Origin: Coleofasciculus sp. FACHB-1120
GTDB lineage: Bacteria; Cyanobacteriota; Cyanobacteriia; Cyanobacteriales; FACHB-T130
DNA length: 64,000 bases
Reading direction: 5' to 3'
Assembly: GCF_014698845.1 (NCBI RefSeq)
Contig: NZ_JACJTV010000003.1
Coordinates: 186,001 to 250,000, forward strand
Positions within the stretch are counted from its first letter, which is position 1, and every line of letters starts with the position of its first letter. The notes beneath the pieces were generated by a model. The model did not search any database, had not been told where the DNA came from, and saw nothing but the letters and a program-made list of their open reading frames with translations. This document shows, piece by piece, positions 54,473-63,768 of this stretch. The position numbers were made by a program, and so were the translations under genes.

Positions 54473-56329
54473 TCACGAGGAAGGCTCAGTTGTTGGACTC
54501 TCAGTCGGGCTAGGGCTTTCGCTGGGACTGGGACTCTCAATTGGACTAGGACTTTCAGTGGGGCTGGGACTCTCGGTGGGGCTTTCGCTGGGACTGGGAG
54601 AAGGTGTTTGTTGGTTCTGTTTTTGCTCGGCTTGTGCAGCTAATTGGCGTAACTGATCTTGCCAAAATTTAATCTGCGGAAGTCCAGGGTCTTTTGCAGC
54701 AGCAATGACGTCTTGCCACCGACCTTGCTCGAAAGCTCTTTGGGCATCCTTATATATCCCTTCTGCAACTGACCAATTCAGGGGCCACTCTTGCAGCGCT
54801 TCCCTCGCTTGTCCGAAAGCAGGACTGTTAGCAGGAATGGATCTAACGAGAGCGATCGCGCCGCCGAAATCTCCCGCTTGAAATTTTTCCGTTGCTTGTG
54901 CAATAATCTCCCGTCCCCGATCGACGGCAGGTTTCGGCGTTTCTGGAGAAGGTTTAGGAGTGGTTGTGGGAGAAGGCTTGGGAGTTGCTGAGGCAGATGA
55001 GCCACAATCGATAAACTTGCTAAAGACCCATCCCTTTACGGGCGAACTAATCGGCACCCACCCATTTTTTTCAGTCCCGGTAACAGATAAACTTGTCCCT
55101 TGTTTGACGCTGCCTACTACCCTAGCGTTAGGGCTAGAACGTACATTTAAGGGACCCTCTGAAACTCTGCAAGTTTCTTGTGGTTTGTCTACCACTTCAT
55201 TCGGATTGCTCTTAGACCCTCCATCACTCTTTTGTTGAAATTGTGGATAAATAGCGAAGAATGCCCCGACGCCAAAAACCAAACCAGTCACAATGACCCC
55301 CATCGCTAGGGGAAATTTATTAGACGAGGGAGCAACAACAGGAGGACTGTACTCGTGACTGATTGGTTTTGGAGTAGGTTGTGATGTGGGTTGTGGAGGA
55401 ACGACTGCAAAGGTTTTCTGTTCAGACGGTGGAGTTGGCGGCGGTGGGGGAGTGGGTGTGTACTCGATGGGTGGATATCCAACCCCCACTCCTGGCTGTC
55501 CACCCCCATAGAGTAGCTGTTGCAAGTTTTGTAGTGCTTCCGTTGCTGACTGATAGCGGTCTTTGAAGTGGTAGCGGGTCATTTTTGTTAAAACACCTGC
55601 TAACCCTGGACTGACCGCCACCAGATGCTGCCAGAGAGTCTCGCCCGTCTGGGGATCTTCGTGCAATTGCAGTGGCATTAGCCCCGTCAGCGCCTGGATG
55701 CCAATCATGCCCAAAGCATAAATATCGCTATTAGGGCGGGGTCTGCCTTGCGCTTGTTCAGTTGGCATATAGCCGGGAGTGCCAATGGCAACGGTGGCAC
55801 TGGCTTGTGCTTGATTGATGAGGGTTTGAGTCCGCAGTAGCTTGACTGCGCCAAAGTCAACTAAAACTAACTTGTTATCTGAGTTGCGTCGGATTAAGTT
55901 GTCTGGTTTGATGTCGCGGTGGATGACGCCGTTGTAGTGGACAAATTCCAAAACGCTCAAAACTTGTTGTAGCATTTGGATGACTTGACCTTCTTGCCAA
56001 CGATAAGTGGGTGAGAGTTCGGCGCTGAGGGGATGCCCATCGATGAACTCTTGTACCAAGTAAAATTCTTGGTTTTCTTCAAAGTTGGCTAATAATCTAG
56101 GGATTTGGTCGTGATTTCCTAGTTGTTCTAGGGTTTCGGCTTCGCTGGTGAATAACCGTCTAGCCGTTTCCAAAAAATTAACATCGCTACTAGCAGGCTT
56201 GAGGTGCTTGACAACACAAGTTGGGGCACCAGGACGGCGGGTGTCTTTGGCGATGTAAGTTTTTCCGAATCCACCGGCACCTAAGGCTTGGACAACTTGG
56301 TAACGCTGGTCTAATAAACGCCCGATCAT
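54473..56329 (-). CDS. Membrane-anchored Ser/Thr protein kinase with SH3b domain
   Basis: A 618-residue eukaryotic-type kinase. It has the Gly loop GAGGFGKTY, Lys41, HRDIKPDN (about 138-145), DFGAVKLL and GTPGYMPTEQ. A Pro-rich linker, one membrane helix (about 336-358), an SH3b domain (CRVSEGPLNVRSSPNARVVG) and a helical region follow, ending in a PSPSESPTESP repeat tail. The SH3b domain may sense cell-wall ligand outside. It diverges from the DUF389 gene. Confidence 0.9.
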   Translation of the reverse strand: MIGRLLDQRYQVVQALGAGGFGKTYIAKDTRRPGAPTCVVKHLKPASSDVNFLETARRLFTSEAETLEQLGNHDQIPRLLANFEENQEFYLVQEFIDGHPLSAELSPTYRWQEGQVIQMLQQVLSVLEFVHYNGVIHRDIKPDNLIRRNSDNKLVLVDFGAVKLLRTQTLINQAQASATVAIGTPGYMPTEQAQGRPRPNSDIYALGMIGIQALTGLMPLQLHEDPQTGETLWQHLVAVSPGLAGVLTKMTRYHFKDRYQSATEALQNLQQLLYGGGQPGVGVGYPPIEYTPTPPPPPTPPSEQKTFAVVPPQPTSQPTPKPISHEYSPPVVAPSSNKFPLAMGVIVTGLVFGVGAFFAIYPQFQQKSDGGSKSNPNEVVDKPQETCRVSEGPLNVRSSPNARVVGSVKQGTSLSVTGTEKNGWVPISSPVKGWVFSKFIDCGSSASATPKPSPTTTPKPSPETPKPAVDRGREIIAQATEKFQAGDFGGAIALVRSIPANSPAFGQAREALQEWPLNWSVAEGIYKDAQRAFEQGRWQDVIAAAKDPGLPQIKFWQDQLRQLAAQAEQKQNQQTPSPSPSESPTESPSPTESPSPIESPSPSESPSPTESPTTEPSS

Positions 56330-56543
56330 GGTGCGACCTGCTGAAAAAAGAATGTACGCTCAATATTAATACCACTCGGATAAACTCAACGAATCCGCAG
56401 AGTTTGTCAAAGATTTCACTAATTTTTGCGGCTTGGGGTGTGAAGCGTTCGGGAAGCGTGCCTGTAAACACCGATGATTCACTGCTGATTTCCACCCAGA
56501 GAAGTAGCTGAATTTTGCGGAGGGATTGCGATCATTGTGAATA

Positions 56544-57629
56544 TTGAGCATCAAGCGGAGCTTTTATCAGGCTTCAGATAGAATTTTAGGGTACTATTTT
56601 CATTTGCTAAAAAATATTCATTGGAAGTGGTCGAAATATCGGCGATGGCGACAAAAGGCACAGCAGGAGTTAGGCGTGCAGCGAGAGGGGCTGTTGGAAG
56701 AATCCACGATGGATTTGAACTACATCGTGTTGATTATTGGTTCCTGCGCGATCGCAACTTTGGGATTGTTGACTAACAGTGCGGCTGTCATTATTGGTGC
56801 GATGATTGTTGCCCCGTTGATGTTCCCCATTCGAGGATTAGCCTTTGCCGCTTTAGAAGGCGACGTGATTCTGTTTCGCAAAGGCTTGGTTGCGGTCGTT
56901 GTGGGGACGTGTCTGGCGATTGTTTTAGCGATGCTTCTGGGTTCTTTTGTTGGACTCCCAGAATTTGGCAGCGAAGTGCTGTCTCGCTCTAAACCGACTC
57001 TACTCGATTTGGGAATTGCTGTAGCCGCTGGGGGCATTAGTGGCTTTGCGAAAGTGCAGCCCAAAATTTCTGGGACTTTGGCGGGGACAGCGATCGCTGT
57101 GGCACTGATGCCTCCGATTTGTGTCATCGGTTTGGGGCTTGCCCAAGCGAATTGGTCGCTGAGTCTGGGTGCAGCGCTGCTGTACATGACGAACTTGCTG
57201 GGGATTACTCTTGCCTGTATGCTGACTTTTTTATTGTCAGGCTATACCCCCCTAGCGAAAGCAAGGAAAGCCCTAAGTTGGACGCTTGCCTTGACGGCGA
57301 TACTTTTGATTCCTTTAGGGATCAGTTTTGTAGAATTACTCCGGCAAGCCCGACTGGAAGCGAGTTTGAAGCAGGCGCTACTGAAGAATACGATTACTTT
57401 TCAGCGAGTAGAACTGGTTAAAACTGAGTCCAACTGGTTAACGAACCCCCCTGAAGTTTATCTCACTGTTCGCGCTCAGCAAGTTTTAACCCCTAAACAA
57501 GTGCGGTTGTTGGAAGAGTTTGTTGCCAAAAAGATGGGTCAACCTTTTACCTTGATTTTTCAAGTTAGTCAAGTTGAAACGGTACAACGAGAAGAGCCAG
57601 CCTCGTCACCCTCTTCACCTCAACCTTAA
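56544..57629 (+). CDS. DUF389 membrane protein
   Basis: A 361-residue protein of the TIGR00341/DUF389 family. About seven membrane helices span about 57-255 (LNYIVLIIGSCAIATLGLLTNS, AAVIIGAMIVAPLM), and a C-terminal soluble region follows, with an Ala/Ser/Pro tail. Function is unknown. The start would be TTG 56544; no ATG precedes the first helix in frame nearer than that. Confidence 0.83.
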   Translation: MSIKRSFYQASDRILGYYFHLLKNIHWKWSKYRRWRQKAQQELGVQREGLLEESTMDLNYIVLIIGSCAIATLGLLTNSAAVIIGAMIVAPLMFPIRGLAFAALEGDVILFRKGLVAVVVGTCLAIVLAMLLGSFVGLPEFGSEVLSRSKPTLLDLGIAVAAGGISGFAKVQPKISGTLAGTAIAVALMPPICVIGLGLAQANWSLSLGAALLYMTNLLGITLACMLTFLLSGYTPLAKARKALSWTLALTAILLIPLGISFVELLRQARLEASLKQALLKNTITFQRVELVKTESNWLTNPPEVYLTVRAQQVLTPKQVRLLEEFVAKKMGQPFTLIFQVSQVETVQREEPASSPSSPQP

Positions 57630-57669
57630 GTTTTTTCTATCACATTTTTTTCAATTTTTTAAGATAAAA

Positions 57670-58176
57670 ATGATGCCAAAGTTCACAAATATTACCAGTT
57701 GGGAACAAGCTGAATTGCTTATGCAACCAGCTTTTATCCGAATCATCGACCAGATTCGCAAACAGCTAGACGAATCAAGCTGGAGGGGAACTTACCAAGA
57801 TGTGTTAATTTGGCCTGAGGGGACGCCGGAGGAAACTAAAACCACTTTTACGTTATTAAGAGAACAGATGGCAGCGGCTTCTCCAGAAGAAGCTTCGGAG
57901 ATAGAACAAGCTTTGATGGCAATGCCCAATCCCTATCCTGGTTATCTCCTTTGTTTGAAGCATCAAGACCAGCAAGTTACTGTTGATTTATGGGAACTTT
58001 GTTATCAAGTCTGTTTTCGCAATTACGATCGAGCGATCGCTCACCCCGAAAATCAGCAAGTCGAGATTGATACTAGCTTAATTGAAGAGGACACTGGCGA
58101 TGTAGACTGGAACCTCTTAGACGCTAAAGCACGACATCTGGTGGAGAAGGTATTTGCGGACTTACCAGCTAGTTAA
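57670..58176 (+). CDS. Conserved cyanobacterial protein of unknown function
   Basis: A 168-residue soluble protein: ITSWEQAELLMQPAFIRIID, IRKQLDESSWRGTYQDVLIWPEGTP and later VDLWELCYQVCFRNYD and an acidic C-terminus. ATG 57670 with AAGATAAA upstream was preferred over the longer 200-residue frame, whose first 32 residues overlap the DUF389 end. I cannot name a family. Confidence 0.7.
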   Translation: MMPKFTNITSWEQAELLMQPAFIRIIDQIRKQLDESSWRGTYQDVLIWPEGTPEETKTTFTLLREQMAAASPEEASEIEQALMAMPNPYPGYLLCLKHQDQQVTVDLWELCYQVCFRNYDRAIAHPENQQVEIDTSLIEEDTGDVDWNLLDAKARHLVEKVFADLPAS

Positions 58177-58372
58177 AAAGTCCGCAAGTTAAAAGGTGAG
58201 GAAAGGATGAGATCGCGCATCAGTGAATCTATTGTAACGACGTTGCAATTTGCAACTGGAGATATTAAAATTACGCAATATTACTGACCTCAAACCATTT
58301 TTGGAGTGTTAACTTAGGCTCACGTAGATACAATGCCGTATCTTCAGCCAGAATTCACGAGCCGCAGTAACC

Positions 58373-58912
58373 ATGAATAAAATGAAGTTGATCCGTAAAA
58401 TTGCCGTAGTTAGTGCGATATATCTGGCTGGTGCTGGAATAGCTGAAGAAGTAGCACACGCACAGAAGCCTGCCTTTTTACTGTCAAATACATGTGTTAA
58501 AACGAGTGGCAGGTGGGGGACATCTCGTGAAGAAATTTCTGTAGGTAAAGAACTTTTTACCTCTGTTATGTATATAACATCTGGTTATTATGGTGGGGAT
58601 GGTCAGCCCTCCTCAATGACCTGTAGAATTAGACCCGCTGGCTCCGCATCTAAATTTAAAACACTACGGTTAGCATTTGGGATTGACGACAGTGCCAGGA
58701 AAGGTCAAGTCACAGTTTCTGTTCATTTAGATGGGAATCAAGTTGCGTCTCGAACCATTTCTTCTGGAGAGAAAGAATTGCTATTAATTGACGTTTCTAA
58801 AGCAAGTAGCCTTGCCTTAGAAACAAGTTGTTCTAGCAAATGTCCAGTTTTTGTTCATGTCTTCCAGGCACTTCTTGAGCCTATTTCTTCACGCCCAGGT
58901 CAGAGAAGATAA
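58373..58912 (+). CDS. Exported protein, first gene of a secreted operon
   Basis: A 179-residue protein with a signal peptide (about 1-31, ending AHAQ) and a cysteine-containing beta-rich domain: NTCVKTSGRWGTS, SSMTCRIRPAG, VHLDGNQVASRTI and LALETSCSSKCP. It is clearly a paralogue of the gene at 53861. The next gene begins 2 nt after its stop. The role is unknown; binding of a surface ligand is a possibility. Confidence 0.75.
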   Translation: MNKMKLIRKIAVVSAIYLAGAGIAEEVAHAQKPAFLLSNTCVKTSGRWGTSREEISVGKELFTSVMYITSGYYGGDGQPSSMTCRIRPAGSASKFKTLRLAFGIDDSARKGQVTVSVHLDGNQVASRTISSGEKELLLIDVSKASSLALETSCSSKCPVFVHVFQALLEPISSRPGQRR

Positions 58913-58914
58913 CC

Positions 58915-59643
58915 ATGACACTTAACCGACGCAAGTTTACTCGCATTGCACTTATAGGCGGGGCTTCTTTTGCAGCTAGTTCTGGTATTTTTTTCCCAAA
59001 ACCATCTGAAGCAGTTATCTGGGGCTTGGCGCTGAGGGGATTAACAGCTCCTGGAGTTTTTGGCAGTCTGGTACGTTTTGCCGCTGGCAGAGTAATTCGA
59101 GGTGCATTATCCGGCGCATTTGGTCCTTCTCAAGAAGAACTTTTACAGATCCAACTAGCTGACAAAGATTTTATAGAGCGCCGATTTACTCAAAATAGAA
59201 CTCAGTTCGCACAAGCTGAATCAACTATTTTCTGGGGTCAGCAAAGGCAAGATAAGTGGGGACCAAATGTCGGGTTCGGCTTTGTTCAGGAATATCAGGA
59301 TGAGATTAGCACCGCTAAAATTTCTGGCCCTACGATGACAGGAATTCACGTCGCTTCTCAATTTCTGGCGAAACAAGGACTTTCACCTAGTGAGGTAGCA
59401 GGATCGCTTATGCCAGTGCGATCGCAGTTTGATGATTGGGGAACGTGGGAAGGAGACAACGATCCATCTATCGGTGCAAGTTATGGTGTGGGTTTCACAA
59501 ACTACCTCACACTTTTAGGCGAAGTTACTTCTCGCTATGACCTCATCCAACCCGGTCGTGGTGGGCGTGGTGAAGTTCAGCTTATAGTTGAAGCTGGCGG
59601 TCAACCCCGCCGAGATATTATCGTTCAAGTTAAGTTTTCATAA
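58915..59643 (+). CDS. Tat-exported protein of unknown function
   Basis: A 242-residue protein. Its N-terminus, NRRKFTRIALIGGASFAASS, is a twin-arginine signal; a hydrophobic Gly-rich stretch (about 33-70) follows, then a soluble region with FGFVQEYQDE and WGTWEGDNDPS. Tat export means it folds, perhaps with a cofactor, in the cytoplasm. It is 2 nt after the previous gene and 8 nt before the next. I do not recognise the family. Confidence 0.72.
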   Translation: MTLNRRKFTRIALIGGASFAASSGIFFPKPSEAVIWGLALRGLTAPGVFGSLVRFAAGRVIRGALSGAFGPSQEELLQIQLADKDFIERRFTQNRTQFAQAESTIFWGQQRQDKWGPNVGFGFVQEYQDEISTAKISGPTMTGIHVASQFLAKQGLSPSEVAGSLMPVRSQFDDWGTWEGDNDPSIGASYGVGFTNYLTLLGEVTSRYDLIQPGRGGRGEVQLIVEAGGQPRRDIIVQVKFS

Positions 59644-59651
59644 CCTCCAAC

Positions 59652-60173
59652 ATGAAAATATCAATCAAAATTACCACATCTTTACTTTTACTGTTCAGCG
59701 TCTCTTTACAAGCTGAAGCGAAAAATCTACACAGTCGCGATCTGTTCACAGCCGATCTTGGTAGTGTACAGATGAATGAAGAGCAACTCCTAGCTAGGAA
59801 GGTTCCATCAATACGGATACAACCAAACAGGCTAAGAGCCGCTTTATCCACATTTAGAACCAGAAGAGTAAAAATTGGCTCTACAAACTTCACTTTGGGT
59901 CCAAACGATATGCGACACATCCTTCGGGAACATCACCCTAGGTTCTGGAACCTAGGAAACCCGAATAAAAAAAAGAAGGTACAAACCTTCTTTAGAGAAA
60001 ATATGACAGTTGATTCTATTTCTAATGCAGTCATATCAGTAGCGAATCAAAATCGCCAAAAGCTTAGCAGAATCGGCTTTGGAACTGCTCAAGTTAATGG
60101 AGTTGTGAACGGCGTAACTTATGTACTAGGAGTAAAACAAGGACGATTACACCAGTTTTATCCTATAAAATAG
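59652..60173 (+). CDS. Exported protein with toxin-like C-terminal domain
   Basis: A 173-residue protein with a signal peptide (about 1-23). Residues about 75-173 include MRHILREHHPRFW, TFFRENMTVDSISNAV, VVNGVTYVLGV and end HQFYPIK. From memory, this pattern (HIL..HHP, TFF, ...YVLGV..GR..QFYP) resembles C-terminal toxin domains of polymorphic toxin proteins, of the EndoU-like/BECR nuclease type; this could not be tested. It follows the Tat-exported protein at 8 nt. Confidence 0.6.
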   Translation: MKISIKITTSLLLLFSVSLQAEAKNLHSRDLFTADLGSVQMNEEQLLARKVPSIRIQPNRLRAALSTFRTRRVKIGSTNFTLGPNDMRHILREHHPRFWNLGNPNKKKKVQTFFRENMTVDSISNAVISVANQNRQKLSRIGFGTAQVNGVVNGVTYVLGVKQGRLHQFYPIK

Positions 60174-60180
60174 AAAAAAT

Positions 60181-60513
60181 ATGTTTGATATTAAGTTATG
60201 CATGAACATCCCAGATAGAAAAATTCTTTGCCAGGATGAAGCTAACACAAATTATTAATCTTTTTTCGTAGAGGTTAGCGATGTTGAAAGTGTAAAAAAA
60301 ATAACACTAAAAGTCATTCCTCCATCATCAAATCCAGGCATAGCGCTCGCTCTCCCAGAAATTACACTACATTTGGGGAAGCGAGCACATTCTCTTTACA
60401 AAGCACGATCCTTCTTCAAGCTTCATCTGGTTCAATCGGCAATAGTATCAATGTCTCGATACGTTGTTAGCTTCATATGGAATAGCGGATTGAAGCTGAT
60501 TAGTCTTATTTGA
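60181..60513 (+). pseudogene. Reading frame broken by one stop, possible lost partner (immunity) gene
   Basis: ATG 60181 opens 7 nt after the toxin-like gene. The frame runs 25 codons to TAA 60256-60258, then continues open in the same frame for 84 more codons to TGA 60511-60513, with protein-like sequence (FVEVSDVESVKKITLKVIPP). A single nonsense change in an old gene would explain it; the last third contains repeat-like GCGAGC sequence and is less convincing. No family is recognised. Confidence 0.4.
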
Positions 60514-60582
60514 TAAGATTTTCAAGTCAGAGAAACTAGCAGAAATGCTAGATAAAAATTGAAACTATTAGCAACAATCACC

Positions 60583-61587
60583 ATGCCTACATCTGCAATT
60601 GACGGCAATTTTGACGACAAGAGTGCAGCAGCTATCCAAGCGGCGCGGGAGGGGGTTGCTGTATGCGATCGCTCTCATTGGGGACGGATTCAAGTTTCCG
60701 AAGGCGATCGCATCCGATTTTTGCACAACCAGAGTACAAACGATTTCCAGCGACTCAAGCCAGGACAAGGCTGCGATACGGTTTTTGTCACATCCACAGC
60801 GCGAACGATTGACTTAACCACCGCCTATGTGATGGAAGATGCAGTCCTGCTGTTGGTTTCACCCAATCGGCGCGAGAAGCTGATGAAATGGCTAGACCAA
60901 TACATTTTTTTCGCTGACAAGGTGCAATTAACCGATATAACTGATAATACTGCCACCTTCAGCTTGATTGGGTCAGGGAGTGATGCCCTATTAGAACAGT
61001 TGGGTGCGGGTGTCATGATTGGTCAACCTGATGGTTCTCATCAGCAATTGACAGTGGGGGATACCGAGGTGCGGGTAGCTGTGGGCAGCGGTTTGGCAAC
61101 GCCGGGATACACTCTGATCCTCTCCGCTGCTGATAAGGAAACGTTGTGGAATACTTTAGCGCAAGCTGGGGCAGTGCCGATGAGCGATCGCGTTTGGGAA
61201 CATCTGCGAATTGAACAAGGACGCCCCGCACCTGACCTTGAGCTAACTGAGGATTACAATCCTCTAGAAGCAGGCTTGTGGCAAACCATCTCCTTTGAAA
61301 AAGGCTGCTATATCGGACAGGAGACAATTGCCCGTTTAAACACTTATAAAGGAGTCAAACAACACCTTTGGGGTGTCCGACTCAACGCACCCGCCGACCC
61401 AGGAAGTGTAATTACGATTGGAGAAGAAAAAGTCGGCAAACTCACCAGCTACACCAAAACCGACCAAGGTTCCTTTGGACTCGGCTACATCCGCACCAAA
61501 GCCGGTGGTGAAGGGCTGAAAGTACAAGTAGGGGAAAGCCAGGGTGAACTCGTTGCGGTGCCATTCGTGACACACGACTACGTTTAG
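60583..61587 (+). CDS. ygfZ: Folate-binding protein YgfZ
   Basis: A 334-residue GcvT-like protein with the family signature KGCYIGQE (about residues 240-247), which holds the Cys needed for its role with folate in assembly or repair of Fe-S proteins. The N-terminal DRSHWGRIQVSEGDRIRFLHNQSTND fits the tetrahydrofolate-binding part. ATG 60583 starts the usual N-terminus; a TTG 24 nt upstream is less likely. It converges with a ferredoxin-like gene. Confidence 0.9.
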   Translation: MPTSAIDGNFDDKSAAAIQAAREGVAVCDRSHWGRIQVSEGDRIRFLHNQSTNDFQRLKPGQGCDTVFVTSTARTIDLTTAYVMEDAVLLLVSPNRREKLMKWLDQYIFFADKVQLTDITDNTATFSLIGSGSDALLEQLGAGVMIGQPDGSHQQLTVGDTEVRVAVGSGLATPGYTLILSAADKETLWNTLAQAGAVPMSDRVWEHLRIEQGRPAPDLELTEDYNPLEAGLWQTISFEKGCYIGQETIARLNTYKGVKQHLWGVRLNAPADPGSVITIGEEKVGKLTSYTKTDQGSFGLGYIRTKAGGEGLKVQVGESQGELVAVPFVTHDYV

Positions 61588-61598
61588 GGACAATACTG

Positions 61599-61886
61599 CT
61601 ACGAACGCTGGTGAAATTTGCGATAAAGCATAGCTGCAACAGGTTTTCCACCCCGTAAATGTCGTTCTATCACTGTTGGCACTTCATCAGGATGGACGTG
61701 GTTGTACCAAACCTCTTCTGGCATCACCACTACCATCGGGCCATTGCCACATTGTCCTAAACATTGGCTACCTGTTACAGTGACGCCGGGAACTTCAGAC
61801 GCCTGGAAAGCTGCCAAAACCTTAGCTGCACCTTGCTTGCGGCAGCTGCGGTTTTGGCAAATTAAAATACTTTTAGAGCAAGACAA
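61599..61886 (-). CDS. Thioredoxin-like [2Fe-2S] ferredoxin
   Basis: A 95-residue protein with the thioredoxin-like ferredoxin pattern CQNRSCRKQGA then SQCLGQCGNGPM and VWYNHVHPDEV. Four Cys (C10, C15, C42, C46) would bind the cluster. A TTG start is used at 61886; family members start just before CQN. It converges with ygfZ. Confidence 0.85.
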   Translation of the reverse strand: MSCSKSILICQNRSCRKQGAAKVLAAFQASEVPGVTVTGSQCLGQCGNGPMVVVMPEEVWYNHVHPDEVPTVIERHLRGGKPVAAMLYRKFHQRS

Positions 61887-62062
61887 GGTAAGGATTAGAA
61901 AAATTTCCGCTCCTTGGGAAAGAAGCCGAAGCCTACAATTCTAGGGTAGCTCAGGCAGATTCCCACGCAGGGCAAGGCAATTGCACAAGACGACGATGCT
62001 AGATTAATGGCATTCTTGAGAGAGTATGCGATCACCTTGTAATTTGCTAAGCAGACAATTTT

Positions 62063-63709
62063 TCAAAAATTAACTTTTCTAGCTAAGTGCCAGAGAGTAG
62101 CCTTAGTGATGTAAACAGGATCTATCTGCTGCTCCCACTCATATACTTTCTTTATCTGGTAGCTTGGTTCTTGATCGAGAATAGCGTTCAAAGCTTTTTT
62201 AGAATTAACAAATACATCAGTGAAATTATCAGCAATATAATTTATAGGTATCTTGCTTTCAATCTCTTCATTGGGCGTTATGAGAGGTTGGCTAAATACT
62301 GACTGGAGTCGAACTTTTGGAGCGAGCAGATAAGTCAGAGAAAGAGGAGGGAAGTTGTACCAGATGAAGAGTGGCTGAGTAGCTTGATTAACAATCTGAG
62401 CAATTTCGTTGTAGTGACAACCGTTATATTTGTTCCACCATTCTTGTGCTTGAGAACTGACTGCACAAGATAAAACTCCTCCCGTAATGATTACGACTGT
62501 AGTAATTTGCCATAGCCGCCGTTGCCATATTTCAGCAGAAAGCGAGGATATTTTGACAGCAAGAAGGTAGGCAATTGCTATTTCTATAGCTAAGTAACAC
62601 GGGATGAGATATCGAGCAACGCCGGAGCGCCTTCCTCCAGAAATTAAATCTGGTAGTGTCAATGCGATCGCTGTAACTCCAACCATCGTCAAGATAAACA
62701 ACCAAACGCGCTTTTCAGTCTGACGGCAAAGAAAGTAAATTGCATAACTTACTAAAATTAACGACAGAAAGATTGCAATATATAACCCAAAATTTCTATA
62801 CTTAAAACTATAATTAAAATCAATAAAGATACGACTAAGATTTAAAATCCACGTTTTTACTAAAGATTGTATCGGAAAACTCGATCGAGTCCACTCTGTT
62901 GCTTCATCAACTGTTGATAAATTAGCAAGAGCAATCAGAAGCCAAGGTACAAAAAGTAAGATAGCAGCTAAAGATGCCAGCAGATAGGAGACAAATGTTT
63001 TACTTGCTCGAAACTTTTCTAGCGAAAATACATAAACTCCATGACTAATTGCAGTCAATAGGAAAAATAAATGAGAATAAAGACCTAAAATTAAGGTTGC
63101 TGCGTAAATACTCCAGGCAGATTTTGTTTTTACTCGCATTGCTCTCAAAAGCGATGCACTAGATATTAAAACCGCTACTGTCCACAAGCTATACTGACGC
63201 GCTTCTTGAGCATATAAGATATGAAATGGTGAAATAGCTATCAGTCCAGTTGCCATCCACCCCACCAAAGGCAACTCAAATAATTCTACACATAACCAAT
63301 AAATACAAGGAAACGCAAGTAGACTAATTAAAGCAGGTAGACTCCTCATCACTGCCACTGAGTTCCCCCACATCTGTGCCCAAAATCGAGCTAGCAAAAA
63401 ATAGAGTGGTGGATGCTCAGCAGTTGCTGCTAATGAAGTAATCATATCAGTTAAATCTTTTTCACCATTAGGGCGCTGATATTTCTGCAAATCTTTAGCA
63501 GAGATTTCACCAGTATGAGAAGCTTCCTGCTTAACTTCTTCTATTTTATAACCCGAAATCCGACGTGAAGTGCTACTCTCATCACCCCAATAAACTTTCT
63601 TGTCAAGATTAGAAAATCGAAAGAAAAAACCTATGATTAACAAGATTGCGATAAAAAATCGTAACTCTTTTGAGTAAAAACCGTTGCTCCCTTCCTGTTT
63701 TCTTATCAT
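62063..63709 (-). CDS. GT39-type (ArnT/PMT-like) membrane glycosyltransferase
   Basis: A 548-residue protein with about ten membrane helices. The first loop has KVYWGDESSTSRR with a catalytic-type acidic residue, and AEHPPLYFLLARFWAQMWG after helix 2 matches lipid-phosphate-sugar-dependent glycosyltransferases (PMT_2/DUF2723-like). It would transfer a sugar from a polyprenyl-linked donor. The C-terminal part (about 440-548) lies in the periplasm. AT-richer than the neighbours. Confidence 0.85.
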   Translation of the reverse strand: MIRKQEGSNGFYSKELRFFIAILLIIGFFFRFSNLDKKVYWGDESSTSRRISGYKIEEVKQEASHTGEISAKDLQKYQRPNGEKDLTDMITSLAATAEHPPLYFLLARFWAQMWGNSVAVMRSLPALISLLAFPCIYWLCVELFELPLVGWMATGLIAISPFHILYAQEARQYSLWTVAVLISSASLLRAMRVKTKSAWSIYAATLILGLYSHLFFLLTAISHGVYVFSLEKFRASKTFVSYLLASLAAILLFVPWLLIALANLSTVDEATEWTRSSFPIQSLVKTWILNLSRIFIDFNYSFKYRNFGLYIAIFLSLILVSYAIYFLCRQTEKRVWLFILTMVGVTAIALTLPDLISGGRRSGVARYLIPCYLAIEIAIAYLLAVKISSLSAEIWQRRLWQITTVVIITGGVLSCAVSSQAQEWWNKYNGCHYNEIAQIVNQATQPLFIWYNFPPLSLTYLLAPKVRLQSVFSQPLITPNEEIESKIPINYIADNFTDVFVNSKKALNAILDQEPSYQIKKVYEWEQQIDPVYITKATLWHLARKVNF

Positions 63710-63768
63710 GAGGTTAGTCCTTTCATTTCAGTCCTTAAATATTTAACCTAGCTAAAAATAAGGTCTCT

